Part shown: positions 56,588-64,000 of the stretch, piece after piece | How the letters are laid out: each line of letters opens with the position of its first letter | How positions within the stretch are numbered: the first letter of the stretch is position 1 | Source: Corynebacterium sp. | GTDB taxonomy: Bacteria; Actinomycetota; Actinomycetes; Mycobacteriales; Mycobacteriaceae | DNA: 64,000 nucleotides | Reading direction: 5' to 3' | Assembly (NCBI RefSeq): GCF_030532715.1 | Contig: NZ_JAUNKO010000002.1 | Span: 412,864 to 476,863 of the forward strand | The notes under the pieces: model-generated | Seen by the model: only the letters and a program-made list of their open reading frames with translations | What the model was told of the DNA's origin: nothing | Databases searched by the model: none | Program-made: the position numbers and the translations under genes

Positions 56588-57367
56588 TTACATCCATTGT
56601 GCGTTGTGCACGTCTACGCCATTGGCTTGCGCGTTCGCCTCGATAATGGCACGTAGCCACTCGGCAAGGCCGTCCGCGCGGTTATCGTAGTGTGCTTTCA
56701 TGCTTGGATTCTCGGTGTAGCCGCGGGCGAGAACCACGTGCTTGTCATGGCTCATTTCGAACCATTGAGCGATGCTGGCGAAGTGTTCCTCGGCAAGTGC
56801 GTTGGCTTCTTTGGATCCGGGTTCTACGCCGAGTTCAAGCGCGTCGGCTAAGCGTTGTTCAAGGGCGTTGGTTTCCGCGCTGACTCGTTCCCAGTCGGCT
56901 TTGGTCATTTGGGCTTTGATCTGCTCGGATTGTTTCCACTCTGGGCTGTCGCCCCAACGCTGGAAGGCTTCTTCCTCCCACTTGGGGTTCCACAGCTCGC
57001 CCAAGATCTCGGCTTTTTCTTCGTTGGTGAGTTTCTTTGGCATGCTGTCCTCCAACAGTGTGTCGAGGGCTCGGATCATGGATTCCAGGCCCGTTTTTCG
57101 GTTGATCAGCACCTCACGCTGGCGGCGGAGGTGCGTGATGGAGTCGGCATCGGGGTCGTCGAGAAGCGTTTGAATTTCGCTGAGCGAGAAGCCCACCGCG
57201 CGGTAGGCAATGACCTGGCCAATACGTTCGATGTCTTCCTCGGTGTAGAGGCGGTAGTCATTCCAGTCTCGGAAGCTGGGGCAGGCGAGCCCAAGTTCAT
57301 CCCAATAGCGCAGCGTGCGCATTGTGATGTTGAATAGCTTTCCAACTTCGCCGATTGTCCGTTCCAT
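56588..57367 (-). CDS. MerR-family regulator, TipA-like
   Basis: 259 aa. The N-terminal MerR winged helix (ERTIGEVGKLFNITMRTLRYWDELG) is followed by a coiled coil and a TipAS-like domain (about 125-255). The only cysteine is Cys29 in the DNA-binding part, so the drug-capturing Cys of TipAL is missing. TACGGT lies 7 nt before the ATG; an earlier in-frame ATG (57478) would add 37 residues that are not MerR-like. Divergent from the small membrane gene, it may control it. Confidence 0.85.
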   Translation of the reverse strand: MERTIGEVGKLFNITMRTLRYWDELGLACPSFRDWNDYRLYTEEDIERIGQVIAYRAVGFSLSEIQTLLDDPDADSITHLRRQREVLINRKTGLESMIRALDTLLEDSMPKKLTNEEKAEILGELWNPKWEEEAFQRWGDSPEWKQSEQIKAQMTKADWERVSAETNALEQRLADALELGVEPGSKEANALAEEHFASIAQWFEMSHDKHVVLARGYTENPSMKAHYDNRADGLAEWLRAIIEANAQANGVDVHNAQWM

Positions 57368-57462
57368 GGTTGAGACCGTAAAACCTTTCCGTAGCGTCAA
57401 GGCAAGCGTACGTCCAAAAAAGATCCTTCCCAAAGGTACTGTACTACTGGTACACTTAAGGC
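57368..57462. promoter_or_regulatory. divergent promoter region of the MerR and membrane-protein/PadR genes
   Basis: 95 nt containing TACGGT for the MerR gene (minus strand) and TACACT (57451-57456) 6 nt before ATG 57463 on the plus strand. GGTACTGTACTACTGGTAC around 57436-57454 has GTAC repeats that could be a PadR operator. Confidence 0.45.
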
Positions 57463-57912
57463 ATGAGCACATACACAACGATTCCGGAGACGGTGAACGC
57501 CAGGAAGGTGCTCGTGCCCTACGTGCTGGGAGTCCTCGGCTCCCTTCTGGTCATTCACCTGGTTATTGCGTTTGGCGGCGGCCGTATTGGCCCGCTGGTA
57601 CAGGTTCTCATGGTGGTGCTTGCGCTCGGCATGGCGGCGTGGTTCATTTGGCAGCGCAGGGCACTGGCCCGAATTCGCTTCGGTACGGTGGTCGCGCACG
57701 CCTTCAGCTATGTAGCGGTGGTGAGCTCGTTCCAAATACACGCCCTTGTGCAGGGCGTGCGTGCCGGCGCGAACGGCACCGCGATGGACATGGCGAATCT
57801 CTTGTTGGGGACCCCGTGGTTTGGGTTCACATTGCAGATAGGTGCGCTCTGGGGAATTGGGTTGATGATACACATCATCGGCACGATCCTCGGGCGCGGA
57901 TGGGAGGATTAG
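57463..57912 (+). CDS. four-helix membrane protein, PadR-linked
   Basis: 149 aa with four hydrophobic segments at about 17-37, 45-63, 75-92 and 120-142. No catalytic motif seen. The next gene, 1 nt downstream, encodes a PadR regulator, the usual arrangement for PadR-controlled transporters or membrane proteins, so it is probably its target. Function unknown. Confidence 0.7.
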   Translation: MSTYTTIPETVNARKVLVPYVLGVLGSLLVIHLVIAFGGGRIGPLVQVLMVVLALGMAAWFIWQRRALARIRFGTVVAHAFSYVAVVSSFQIHALVQGVRAGANGTAMDMANLLLGTPWFGFTLQIGALWGIGLMIHIIGTILGRGWED

Positions 57913-57913
57913 T

Positions 57914-58261
57914 GTGACACATGTACGGCCGAACGAAACCGAGGAATGGCTGGTGGCGAAAATCGAGCAGTGGGTGGAAACCTACAAAAAGTCGATGCTC
58001 ACGCCGGTGATCCTCGGGATCGTGGCCGCACGTAGCCAGGTCACGGTGGCGGAGGTCGCCGCGGAGCTCAACGGGCGCATCGGGTGGACCGTCACCGAGC
58101 GTGGCTTGTACCGCACCATTCGTCGCTTGGAGCACGATGGTTTTTTGGTCGCCGCGGAGGTTGCTGCCGCGCGCACTGGCAAAAAGAAAAAAGTGTTGTC
58201 AGTAACAGAAATGGGGAAGATTTTCCTAAAAGAAGTAGTGCGGAGTTTGGTCGAACCATAA
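57914..58261 (+). CDS. PadR-family transcriptional regulator
   Basis: 115 aa from GTG 57914, in an operon with the membrane protein. The winged helix is visible in KSMLTPVILGIVAARSQVT and the wing in LYRTIRRLEHDGFLVAAEVAA; the C-terminal helix is short. The effector is unknown. GGGAGG precedes the start. Likely an autorepressor of its own operon. Confidence 0.82.
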   Translation: MTHVRPNETEEWLVAKIEQWVETYKKSMLTPVILGIVAARSQVTVAEVAAELNGRIGWTVTERGLYRTIRRLEHDGFLVAAEVAAARTGKKKKVLSVTEMGKIFLKEVVRSLVEP

Positions 58262-58538
58262 CCTTATCGACGCCGCGGAAAACCCGCCCACCCAGTTGAA
58301 ATCCCCGAAAACGCTCAGCTAAGAAAATAGTAATAACTATTGAAAGGTCTGAAGTCTCGGGGGTTTTGTGGTGCGGCGGTTGTGGGGCTTTGTCGCCGGA
58401 AACCTAGTCTTGACCAGCCCAGTTCATCGCCTGTGCCGGGCAGAAAACATGCTTGCTAAGGGCGTGGGAAAAAAGTACCCTCAAATCATATTTGTTGCAA
58501 TTGGCGCGGCTTGAGTATGGCTTTGGAGGAACAGCGTG
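58262..58538. other. intergenic region before the CFI-box-like gene
   Basis: About 275 nt. It contains TATCGACGCCGCG (58265-58277), a 13-mer found at least three more times in the window. AGGAGG-like GGAGGA sits at 58525-58530. No coding or RNA gene seen. Confidence 0.4.
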
Positions 58539-59081
58539 ATGCTAATCGGAGTGAAATCCCAGGCGGGCGATAATCGTGGACCTTGGGTCATCACCGCTGA
58601 AGAAAACGGCCGAATGTATGTTTTATTAGCCGATGGTGGCCAGCCGGAAGTATACAATGACCGAAAAGAAGCGGAAAGCCGGGCGTTATTTATTAGCAGC
58701 GGCAAATTGGACCCCGAACCGGAACCCGAACCGGAGCCAGAGCCGGTGCGCAAGGGCTGTTTCCTCACCACCGCTTGCGAGGTTGCACTCGGCGAACAAT
58801 TTCAAGACGATGGCATCGAGCTGGCCACCTTGCGCGCACACCGTGACCGCCTCGCAGCGGAGCACCTTGAGCTGCGCGACAAGGTAACGGAGTACTACCG
58901 CAAGGCCCCGCTCATTGTGGAACGGATCAACGCTCAACCAACCGCGCGCGAAGAGTACTTGAACATTTATCGCACGTTGGTGGTGCCCACCAACGAGTTG
59001 TTGCGCGCTGGCGACGACGCCGCAGCGGTGGAAGCGTACTATGCGGGATTTGCCAAGCTCGCCGCCAAATACCGGGTGTAG
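58539..59081 (+). CDS. CFI-box-like protein with Glu-Pro repeat, unknown function
   Basis: 180 aa from ATG 58539 (GTG 58536 is in frame; GGAGGA lies 8 nt before the ATG). Residues about 5-55 are a strand-rich domain. A Glu-Pro repeat (five EP units) links it to a C-terminal helical domain that resembles CFI-box-like modules: GCFLTTACEVALG, then a helix ending LRAHRDRL, then VTEYYRKAPLIVERI. In relatives the Cys-Phe-Ile/Leu box precedes long helices. No signal peptide, no neighbours of known function. Confidence 0.6.
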   Translation: MLIGVKSQAGDNRGPWVITAEENGRMYVLLADGGQPEVYNDRKEAESRALFISSGKLDPEPEPEPEPEPVRKGCFLTTACEVALGEQFQDDGIELATLRAHRDRLAAEHLELRDKVTEYYRKAPLIVERINAQPTAREEYLNIYRTLVVPTNELLRAGDDAAAVEAYYAGFAKLAAKYRV

Positions 59082-59117
59082 CCCCGAGTCCGGTCTGTGG
59101 CCTTGTCTCCTAGGCCG

Positions 59118-60221
59118 TTAGAGCCCGAGGGCGCGCATCATGGTGCGTAGCTTCGCGTCGGTCTCGCGGAGTTCGGTATCCGGGTTTGAATTGTCCACAA
59201 GGCCGCCGCCAGCCCACGCCCGGGCGTGTACACCGTCAGTTTCGGCGCACCGGATGGCCACCATGAACTCGCCGTTGCCGTTGGCGTCACACCAGCCGAC
59301 CGCGCCGGAATAGAATCCCCGATCAGATTCCACTTGCAGGATCAAATCCTTGGCAATCGGGGTGGGTGTTCCGCAGATTGCCGGCGTGGGGTGCACACGC
59401 AACGCGATATCCAGCGCGCTGGTGTGCGGGTCGCGCAGCGTGCCACAAATTGGAGTGGCTAGGTGCCACATTTCGGCGGTGGAGGTGATCTCTGGGCTTT
59501 TCGGCACGGATAGTTCCGAGCACAGCGGTTGCAACGCCGACGCAATATGCTTCACTACGAACTGGTGTTCGTGGAGATCCTTGGCGCTGGCCTGCAGCTG
59601 CTTCGCAATCGCACGATCATCCGCGCGCACTGTACTGCGTGGCGCGGAGCCGGCCAGGGGATACGTGCTCACCCGGTCGCCTGTGCGACGAATCAACACC
59701 TCCGGTGAACTACCCACCAAGCTCCGGCCCAAAAAACGACCCCCAGCGGGGGAAAGATCGGCGAAAAACCCATTGCGGTCCGGGGAGTAATCAATAAGTC
59801 GCGCCGCAATCAGCAGCGGATCCACCGGCTCCACAAACGAAATATCCACCGCCCGGGCCAACACCACCTTGTCCAGCCTCGTGCGCCGAATCGTTTCCAC
59901 CGCGGCGCGCACGCGGTCCCGGTGTACGATGCGCACCGGGTCGTCGTTTAGCACTTCGGCGTGGATGCGACGCTCCAAACGATAATGCGCCGGCGGCTCT
60001 AGTGGCCCCTTCGTGCGCACAATATGGGCGGGCACGTGCAGCGCCGACCGCTCCTCTAAATCGAACGGAATTGCGCCGACGATCATGGTGTGTGTGCCGC
60101 GCCGCAACGCGTCCGCAGCCTCCCAGGGGTCCGTAAACGTGGCGAGGCTGCCTTGGGTACGAACAGAGCCATGTGCTCGCGAGAGCAAAAAATCAGGCGC
60201 AGTCGACGGGCGAGAACACAT
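59118..60221 (-). CDS. entC: isochorismate synthase (chorismate-binding family)
   Basis: 367 aa. The family converts chorismate to isochorismate for menaquinone or catechol siderophores. Visible: the DKVVLARAVDI start of the chorismate-binding domain, LVGSSPEVLIRR, STYPLAGSAPR, STAEMWHLATPICGTL and AWAGGGLVDNSNPDTELRETDAK at the end. ATG 60221 has TAGGAT 8 nt upstream; an in-frame start at 60287 is less likely. No other men or siderophore-synthesis genes are present, so the pathway (MenF or EntC role) stays open. Confidence 0.85.
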   Translation of the reverse strand: MCSRPSTAPDFLLSRAHGSVRTQGSLATFTDPWEAADALRRGTHTMIVGAIPFDLEERSALHVPAHIVRTKGPLEPPAHYRLERRIHAEVLNDDPVRIVHRDRVRAAVETIRRTRLDKVVLARAVDISFVEPVDPLLIAARLIDYSPDRNGFFADLSPAGGRFLGRSLVGSSPEVLIRRTGDRVSTYPLAGSAPRSTVRADDRAIAKQLQASAKDLHEHQFVVKHIASALQPLCSELSVPKSPEITSTAEMWHLATPICGTLRDPHTSALDIALRVHPTPAICGTPTPIAKDLILQVESDRGFYSGAVGWCDANGNGEFMVAIRCAETDGVHARAWAGGGLVDNSNPDTELRETDAKLRTMMRALGL

Positions 60222-60305
60222 GAGTGACCATCCTACGCCATGCGCGGCACCAGCCCCTACCCTGCAACAGGCCGCCGGGGGAGCCAAAAGGTAAACTCAA
60301 AAACC

Positions 60306-61778
60306 ATGTCTGAAGTTCGTGTTCGTTTCTGCCCATCGCCAACGGGTACCCCCCACGTCGGCCTCGTGCGTACCGCCCTGTTTAACTGGGCATACGCCCG
60401 CCACACCGGGGGCACTTTTGTGTTTCGCATCGAAGATACTGACGCCGCGCGCGACTCCGAAGAGTCCTACCAGGCGATCATCGATTCGCTGAACTGGCTC
60501 GGCTTGGATTGGGACGAAGGGGTGGTCACAGGCGGCCCGCACGAACCGTATCGCCAGAGCCAGCGAATGGACATTTACCGCGAGGTGCTGGAAAAGCTCA
60601 AGGCCGCCGGCGAGGTGTACCCCGCGTATTCCACCGCCGAGGAAGTTGAGCAGCGCCATAAAGCCGCAGGTAGAGATCCGAAACTCGGGTACGATAACTA
60701 CGATCGCAACCTGAGCGCCGAACAAATCGCTGAATTTGAGGCGCAGGGGCGCAAGCCCGTGTGGCGGTTGCGCATGCCCGATCAGGATTTCGGTTGGCAC
60801 GACCTGGTACGCGGCGACATTTCCTTCAAGGCCCAGACGCAACCGGACTTTGTCGTCGCCCGTTCCGACGGTTCCCCGCTCTACACACTGGTCAACCCGG
60901 TTGACGATGCGCTCATGGGCATTACCCACGTGCTCCGCGGCGAGGATCTGTTGCCGTCGACCCCCCGACAGCTTGCCCTGTACGAGGCGCTGAAGCGGAT
61001 CGGCGTCGCAAAGCAAACCCCCGTTTTTGGGCACTTACCGTTCGTCATGGGGGAGGGGAACAAGAAGCTTTCCAAGCGCGACCCGCAGTCGAACCTGTTC
61101 CATCACCGCGACGCCGGCATCCTCCCGGAGGGCATGCTGAATTACCTGGCGTTGCTGGGATGGTCGCTGGCTGCGGATCAGGACATTTTCAGCGTTTCGG
61201 AACTAGTTTCGAACTTTGAAATCGCCGACGTGCTCAGCAACCCGGCGCGCTTCGATCAGAAGAAACTGGAAGCCATTAACGCCGACCATATTCGCTTGCT
61301 CGAGCCGGCCGATTTCAGTGCGCGGCTGCGGGCGTACCTCGAGGAATACAAAGGGTTCCCCGCCGATTACCCGGCAACTGATTTCGCCGTGGTTGCCGAA
61401 CTCGTGCAAACCCGCATTAAAAAACTTGCCGACGCCTGGGATTTGGTGCGCTTCCTCATCACCGCCGACGCCGACCTTGAGCTGGACGAAAAGTCCGCAC
61501 GCAAGAACCTGAAAGAAGATGCGATTGAGCCGCTCGAAGCGGGCATCGCTGCGCTCGAAAACGTTGACGAATGGACAACGGCGAGCATTGAGGCCGCGCT
61601 CCACAAAGCGCTCATCGAAGACCTCCAGCTCAAACCCCGCAAGGCCTTCGGCGCCCTCCGTGTCGGTGTCACCGGGCAAGCAATCTCGCCACCCCTGTTT
61701 GAATCCATGGAATTGCTGGGCAAAGAATCCACCCTCACGAGGTTACGCGCCGCCCGCGCTGCAACCCCCTACGCCTAA
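60306..61778 (+). CDS. gltX: glutamyl-tRNA synthetase
   Basis: 490 aa class I synthetase. The HIGH-type motif is TPHVGL (15-20) and the KMSKS-type motif is KLSKRDP. The catalytic domain contains [19 protein letters not shown] 60306 has TAAACT at 60292-60297 (8 nt); an in-frame ATG at 60240 lies over the divergent entC control DNA. With gatB in the window and no GlnRS gene, it is probably non-discriminating and charges tRNA-Gln with Glu for GatCAB. tRNA-Gln and tRNA-Glu genes lie just downstream. Confidence 0.97.
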   Translation: MSEVRVRFCPSPTGTPHVGLVRTALFNWAYARHTGGTFVFRIEDTDAARDSEESYQAIIDSLNWLGLDWDEGVVTGGPHEPYRQSQRMDIYREVLEKLKAAGEVYPAYSTAEEVEQRHKAAGRDPKLGYDNYDRNLSAEQIAEFEAQGRKPVWRLRMPDQDFGWHDLVRGDISFKAQTQPDFVVARSDGSPLYTLVNPVDDALMGITHVLRGEDLLPSTPRQLALYEALKRIGVAKQTPVFGHLPFVMGEGNKKLSKRDPQSNLFHHRDAGILPEGMLNYLALLGWSLAADQDIFSVSELVSNFEIADVLSNPARFDQKKLEAINADHIRLLEPADFSARLRAYLEEYKGFPADYPATDFAVVAELVQTRIKKLADAWDLVRFLITADADLELDEKSARKNLKEDAIEPLEAGIAALENVDEWTTASIEAALHKALIEDLQLKPRKAFGALRVGVTGQAISPPLFESMELLGKESTLTRLRAARAATPYA

Positions 61779-61876
61779 CCGCCTATCGACGCCGCGTTGA
61801 GCTGCGGATTTGTGCCCAGCACTCCGGCGCGGCTATAGTATGTCACGTTGCACAGCGGGGTACCCGCAAGCAACAA

Positions 61877-61948
61877 TGGCCTATGGTGTAATTGGCAACA
61901 CTACGGTTTCTGGTACCGTCATTCTTGGTTCGAGTCCAGGTAGGCCAG
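61877..61948 (+). tRNA. tRNA-Gln (anticodon CTG)
   Basis: 72 nt. Acceptor TGGCCTA/TAGGCCA, discriminator G, anticodon stem ACGGT/ACCGT with loop TTCTGGT (anticodon CTG), T arm CTTGG-TTCGAGT-CCAGG. It reads CAG. CCA is not encoded. Confidence 0.95.
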
Positions 61949-61975
61949 CGGCGAGTTTCGTATTCGCTCACACAA

Positions 61976-62048
61976 GCCCCGTTCGTCTAGCGGCCTAGGA
62001 CGCCGGCCTCTCACGCCGGTAGCACGGGTTCAAATCCCGTACGGGGTA
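61976..62048 (+). tRNA. tRNA-Glu (anticodon CTC)
   Basis: 73 nt. Acceptor GCCCCGT/ACGGGGT, anticodon stem CCGGC/GCCGG with loop CTCTCAC (anticodon CTC), T loop TTCAAAT. It differs from the two downstream copies at the first anticodon base and at one T-loop base. It lies 27 nt after tRNA-Gln. Confidence 0.95.
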
Positions 62049-62054
62049 CTACGT

Positions 62055-62100
62055 GCCGCCTCGGAGCATCATGTTCATGGATGCCCCGAGGCGGCTTTTT
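62055..62100 (+). terminator. terminator after the tRNA-Gln/tRNA-Glu pair
   Basis: GCCGCCTCGG (62055-62064) pairs with CCGAGGCGGC (62086-62095), with GCATC/GATGC inside, then TTTTT. Confidence 0.9.
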
Positions 62101-62169
62101 GTGCGAATATGGCCACGGCACCCACTAGTATTTTGAGTGTAAATATTATTGGTGGAAGGGCAGGCTGCC

Positions 62170-63576
62170 ATGGCAAAAGACCGTACTTGGCGGGATGGGA
62201 TAGCAATTGGGGTGGTTGTACTTATCATGGCGATAGCTAGCGTTTTGGGGATCGCGGCGGCACTATATTTCACCCTGAAACACGGTGGACGGTCGGACCT
62301 GACCCACGATTACAGCAATTTCGTGGCCAAACCCAACTCCACCAGCAATTTTTTGGACAATCGCTATAGCAACGGCGCGGACATGCTGGAAATACCGGCA
62401 CGCAGCGGCCGGTTTTTGGGTAGCGACGCCGCGCGCACAGTGCTGGCGGTGAACCTCACCGTTGATGATGGCCAGACGGGCTCGGAACGATTTACCCTCG
62501 CCGGCTACGATGCGAAAACAAAAACGAAAATCTATGAGGTGGATGCGTTCGATTGTGCTGACGTCTCCGAAGACGGCATCGTGTACTGCTCGTCTGACAA
62601 AGATTCCGTGATTCGAGGGCTTGATGTGCGCACCGGCGAGGAGGTGCAATCGTTGCCGATGCATGCCTCGCGAGCTCAGGTGCGCTACCTAGGAAAACAT
62701 GGCGACACCACAATCCTGCACATAGGGCACTCTAGCGTTGCTGAGGCGTCAATGAATCAGCTTGTTGGAGTTCACGACGGTGCCACTGTTTGGCATCACG
62801 ACCTCCCAGATCAGACCTCGTGCCAGCTTATCTCCGACGGTGCCGTAGCTTTTTGCCAACGCGAACTGACGTCCGAAGAGATTGCGGCCGATCCGGAATG
62901 GTCTGGCACAAACACCCGCGTGGTGAACGAAATATCATCCATTGACACCAACGATGGTTCATTGCTCGCTCAAAGTCGCGACTCTGGCTGGGTGCACCTC
63001 ATGAGCGACGGCTGGTTTATTCGCCACCTCAGTTCGGTTCCGGAATCCAAAGCGGACGACCCACCCGCGGAGCTAACGGCGTACAGAGCCGACGGTACGG
63101 AAATTGAACACCGCGAAAAGGCCGGACGGTACACCATCCATCCGTACGGTTGGGGCGGCAACACCACCCTGTACCCATATGAGGCGTTCCGAGAAGTTGC
63201 GGAAAACGGCACGGTTGTGGTGAATGCCAAAGGTGAGGTGGTGTACCAGCAGATGTACACTCCGCACCCTCAGGGTCCAGATGATTTCGCTCGAGTCGGT
63301 GAGCGCAAGGTGGCATTTCAATTCAGTAAGTTTAATTCCAACCTGCATACGGTTTCTGAAGATGGGCACATGCTATTGCTGAGCTTATATAACTCAGCAC
63401 ACCCAGGGATGGGGCAGTACCAGCTCTACGATGTAAGGAAGCAGGAAGACGTCCTGAGTTTTATCGGGCAACGGATTACCGATATCTATGTCCTTAACGG
63501 TTTGCTGGCGGTAAACATCCAGGCTGAAAACCCGCAGGAACTAGGCAAACTCGTGGTGTGTATTCCGCGAGGTTAG
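62170..63576 (+). CDS. membrane-anchored, propeller-like extracytoplasmic protein, unknown function
   Basis: 468 aa from ATG 62170 (GAAGGG about 9 nt upstream). One N-terminal helix (about 12-36) anchors it, with the rest probably outside. The body has repeated strand-turn units such as FTLAGYDAKTKTKIYEVDAF and LTAYRADGTEIEHREK that look like PQQ/propeller blades. Four Cys residues could pair. It lies between tRNA-Glu genes and has no operon partner. I do not recognise the family. Confidence 0.68.
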   Translation: MAKDRTWRDGIAIGVVVLIMAIASVLGIAAALYFTLKHGGRSDLTHDYSNFVAKPNSTSNFLDNRYSNGADMLEIPARSGRFLGSDAARTVLAVNLTVDDGQTGSERFTLAGYDAKTKTKIYEVDAFDCADVSEDGIVYCSSDKDSVIRGLDVRTGEEVQSLPMHASRAQVRYLGKHGDTTILHIGHSSVAEASMNQLVGVHDGATVWHHDLPDQTSCQLISDGAVAFCQRELTSEEIAADPEWSGTNTRVVNEISSIDTNDGSLLAQSRDSGWVHLMSDGWFIRHLSSVPESKADDPPAELTAYRADGTEIEHREKAGRYTIHPYGWGGNTTLYPYEAFREVAENGTVVVNAKGEVVYQQMYTPHPQGPDDFARVGERKVAFQFSKFNSNLHTVSEDGHMLLLSLYNSAHPGMGQYQLYDVRKQEDVLSFIGQRITDIYVLNGLLAVNIQAENPQELGKLVVCIPRG

Positions 63577-63664
63577 CTACGACTTTGAGCACAAAGTTCC
63601 ACCTGTTATACTCACTGTTCGGGTCCATAAGCGAATCGCGTTTGAGCTGTTCAAGCTTAAACAA

Positions 63665-63737
63665 GCCCCGTTCGTCTAGCGGCCTAGGACGCCGGCCTTT
63701 CACGCCGGTAGCACGGGTTCGAATCCCGTACGGGGTA
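63665..63737 (+). tRNA. tRNA-Glu (anticodon TTC)
   Basis: 73 nt, loop CTTTCAC gives anticodon TTC, T loop TTCGAAT. Identical to the copy at 63889. Confidence 0.95.
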
Positions 63738-63742
63738 CATGA

Positions 63743-63785
63743 AGTGATCCCTGCACACTACAGTGTGTAGGGATTTCACTATTTT
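63743..63785 (+). terminator. terminator after the second tRNA-Glu
   Basis: AGTGATCCCTGCACACT can pair with AGTGTGTAGGGATTTCACT (stem interrupted by small mismatches), followed by ATTTT. Confidence 0.7.
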
Positions 63786-63888
63786 GGAAGTCACTGCGGT
63801 ACCCGTTGCGTGGGGCCGGGGAACGTGCTTTGAACTGGGGATTTCTTGGTCTACGGGTATTCGTGTAAATTGATTCAAGCAGCCGCAA

Positions 63889-63961
63889 GCCCCGTTCGTC
63901 TAGCGGCCTAGGACGCCGGCCTTTCACGCCGGTAGCACGGGTTCGAATCCCGTACGGGGTA
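63889..63961 (+). tRNA. tRNA-Glu (anticodon TTC), second copy
   Basis: 73 nt, all positions the same as the copy at 63665. The spacers differ, so it is not a recent tandem duplication of a larger unit. Confidence 0.95.
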
Positions 63962-64000
63962 CTAAGTACACCAAACTTACAGGCTGCATGTTCCGCCCTA

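Overview
The window looks like a GC-rich chromosomal segment from a Corynebacterium or a very close relative. From pfkA onward the gene order matches the one known from Corynebacterium glutamicum: pfkA, gatB, lysE/lysG, ilvD, a CFP-6-like protein, an MscCG-type channel, ilvB-ilvN-ilvC, serA, leuB, a cNMP/CBS protein plus DnaQ-like exonuclease, an FAH-family protein, gltX, then tRNA-Gln and tRNA-Glu. Many genes also carry a TANNNT box 6-8 nt before the start codon, the pattern of leaderless corynebacterial transcripts, and the siderophore operon has a DtxR-like box.

Layout. 0.2-3.1 kb: zinc alcohol dehydrogenase, convergent RtcB RNA ligase with a structured leader, small membrane protein. 3.1-8.9 kb: cobalamin riboswitch, a FecCD/BtuCDF-type importer (permease, ATPase, lipoprotein) and two MFS transporters. 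8.9-11 kb: HNH endonuclease of the DUF222/REP13E12 type, a poly-C tract, an ArsR-like regulator. 11.3-18 kb: pfkA, then an unusual two-gene operon of a DUF4132-like protein and a 1502-aa protein. 18-20.7 kb: secreted and anchored VWA protein. 20.8-25.3 kb: gatB, lysE/lysG, DoxX-like protein. 25.3-33.4 kb: branched-chain amino acid genes (ilvD; attenuated ilvB-ilvN; ilvC) with the MscCG-like channel and PH-domain protein. 33.4-37.1 kb: trehalose-type PTS and phospho-glycoside hydrolase. 37.8-39.5 kb: paired FMN reductase and luciferase-like monooxygenase. 39.7-47.6 kb: zinc CDF exporter, DUF262 protein, serA, flavin reductase, YbjN-like protein, leuB, helical unknown. 47.9-51.9 kb: iron-siderophore ABC importer. 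52-61.8 kb: cNMP-CBS-nucleotidyltransferase with exonuclease, FAH protein, CPBP protease, TipA-like MerR regulator, PadR pair, CFI-box-like protein, isochorismate synthase, gltX. 61.9-64 kb: one tRNA-Gln and three tRNA-Glu genes with a membrane-anchored protein between them.

How the genes connect. IlvB/IlvN, IlvC, IlvD and LeuB supply valine, isoleucine and leucine, under an attenuator whose 15-residue leader peptide contains Leu-Val-Ile-Ile. SerA opens serine synthesis. GltX, GatB, tRNA-Glu and tRNA-Gln form the indirect Gln-tRNA(Gln) route. LysE/LysG and the MscCG-like channel are amino-acid efflux functions. The B12 and siderophore importers are each under their expected element (riboswitch, DtxR box).

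Least-explained parts: the DUF4132-like plus 1502-aa operon, the cNMP/CBS/NTase-exonuclease pair, the rtcB leader, the CFI-box-like protein and the stand-alone DUF262 protein. No CRISPR array, prophage, IS element or replication origin was recognised.
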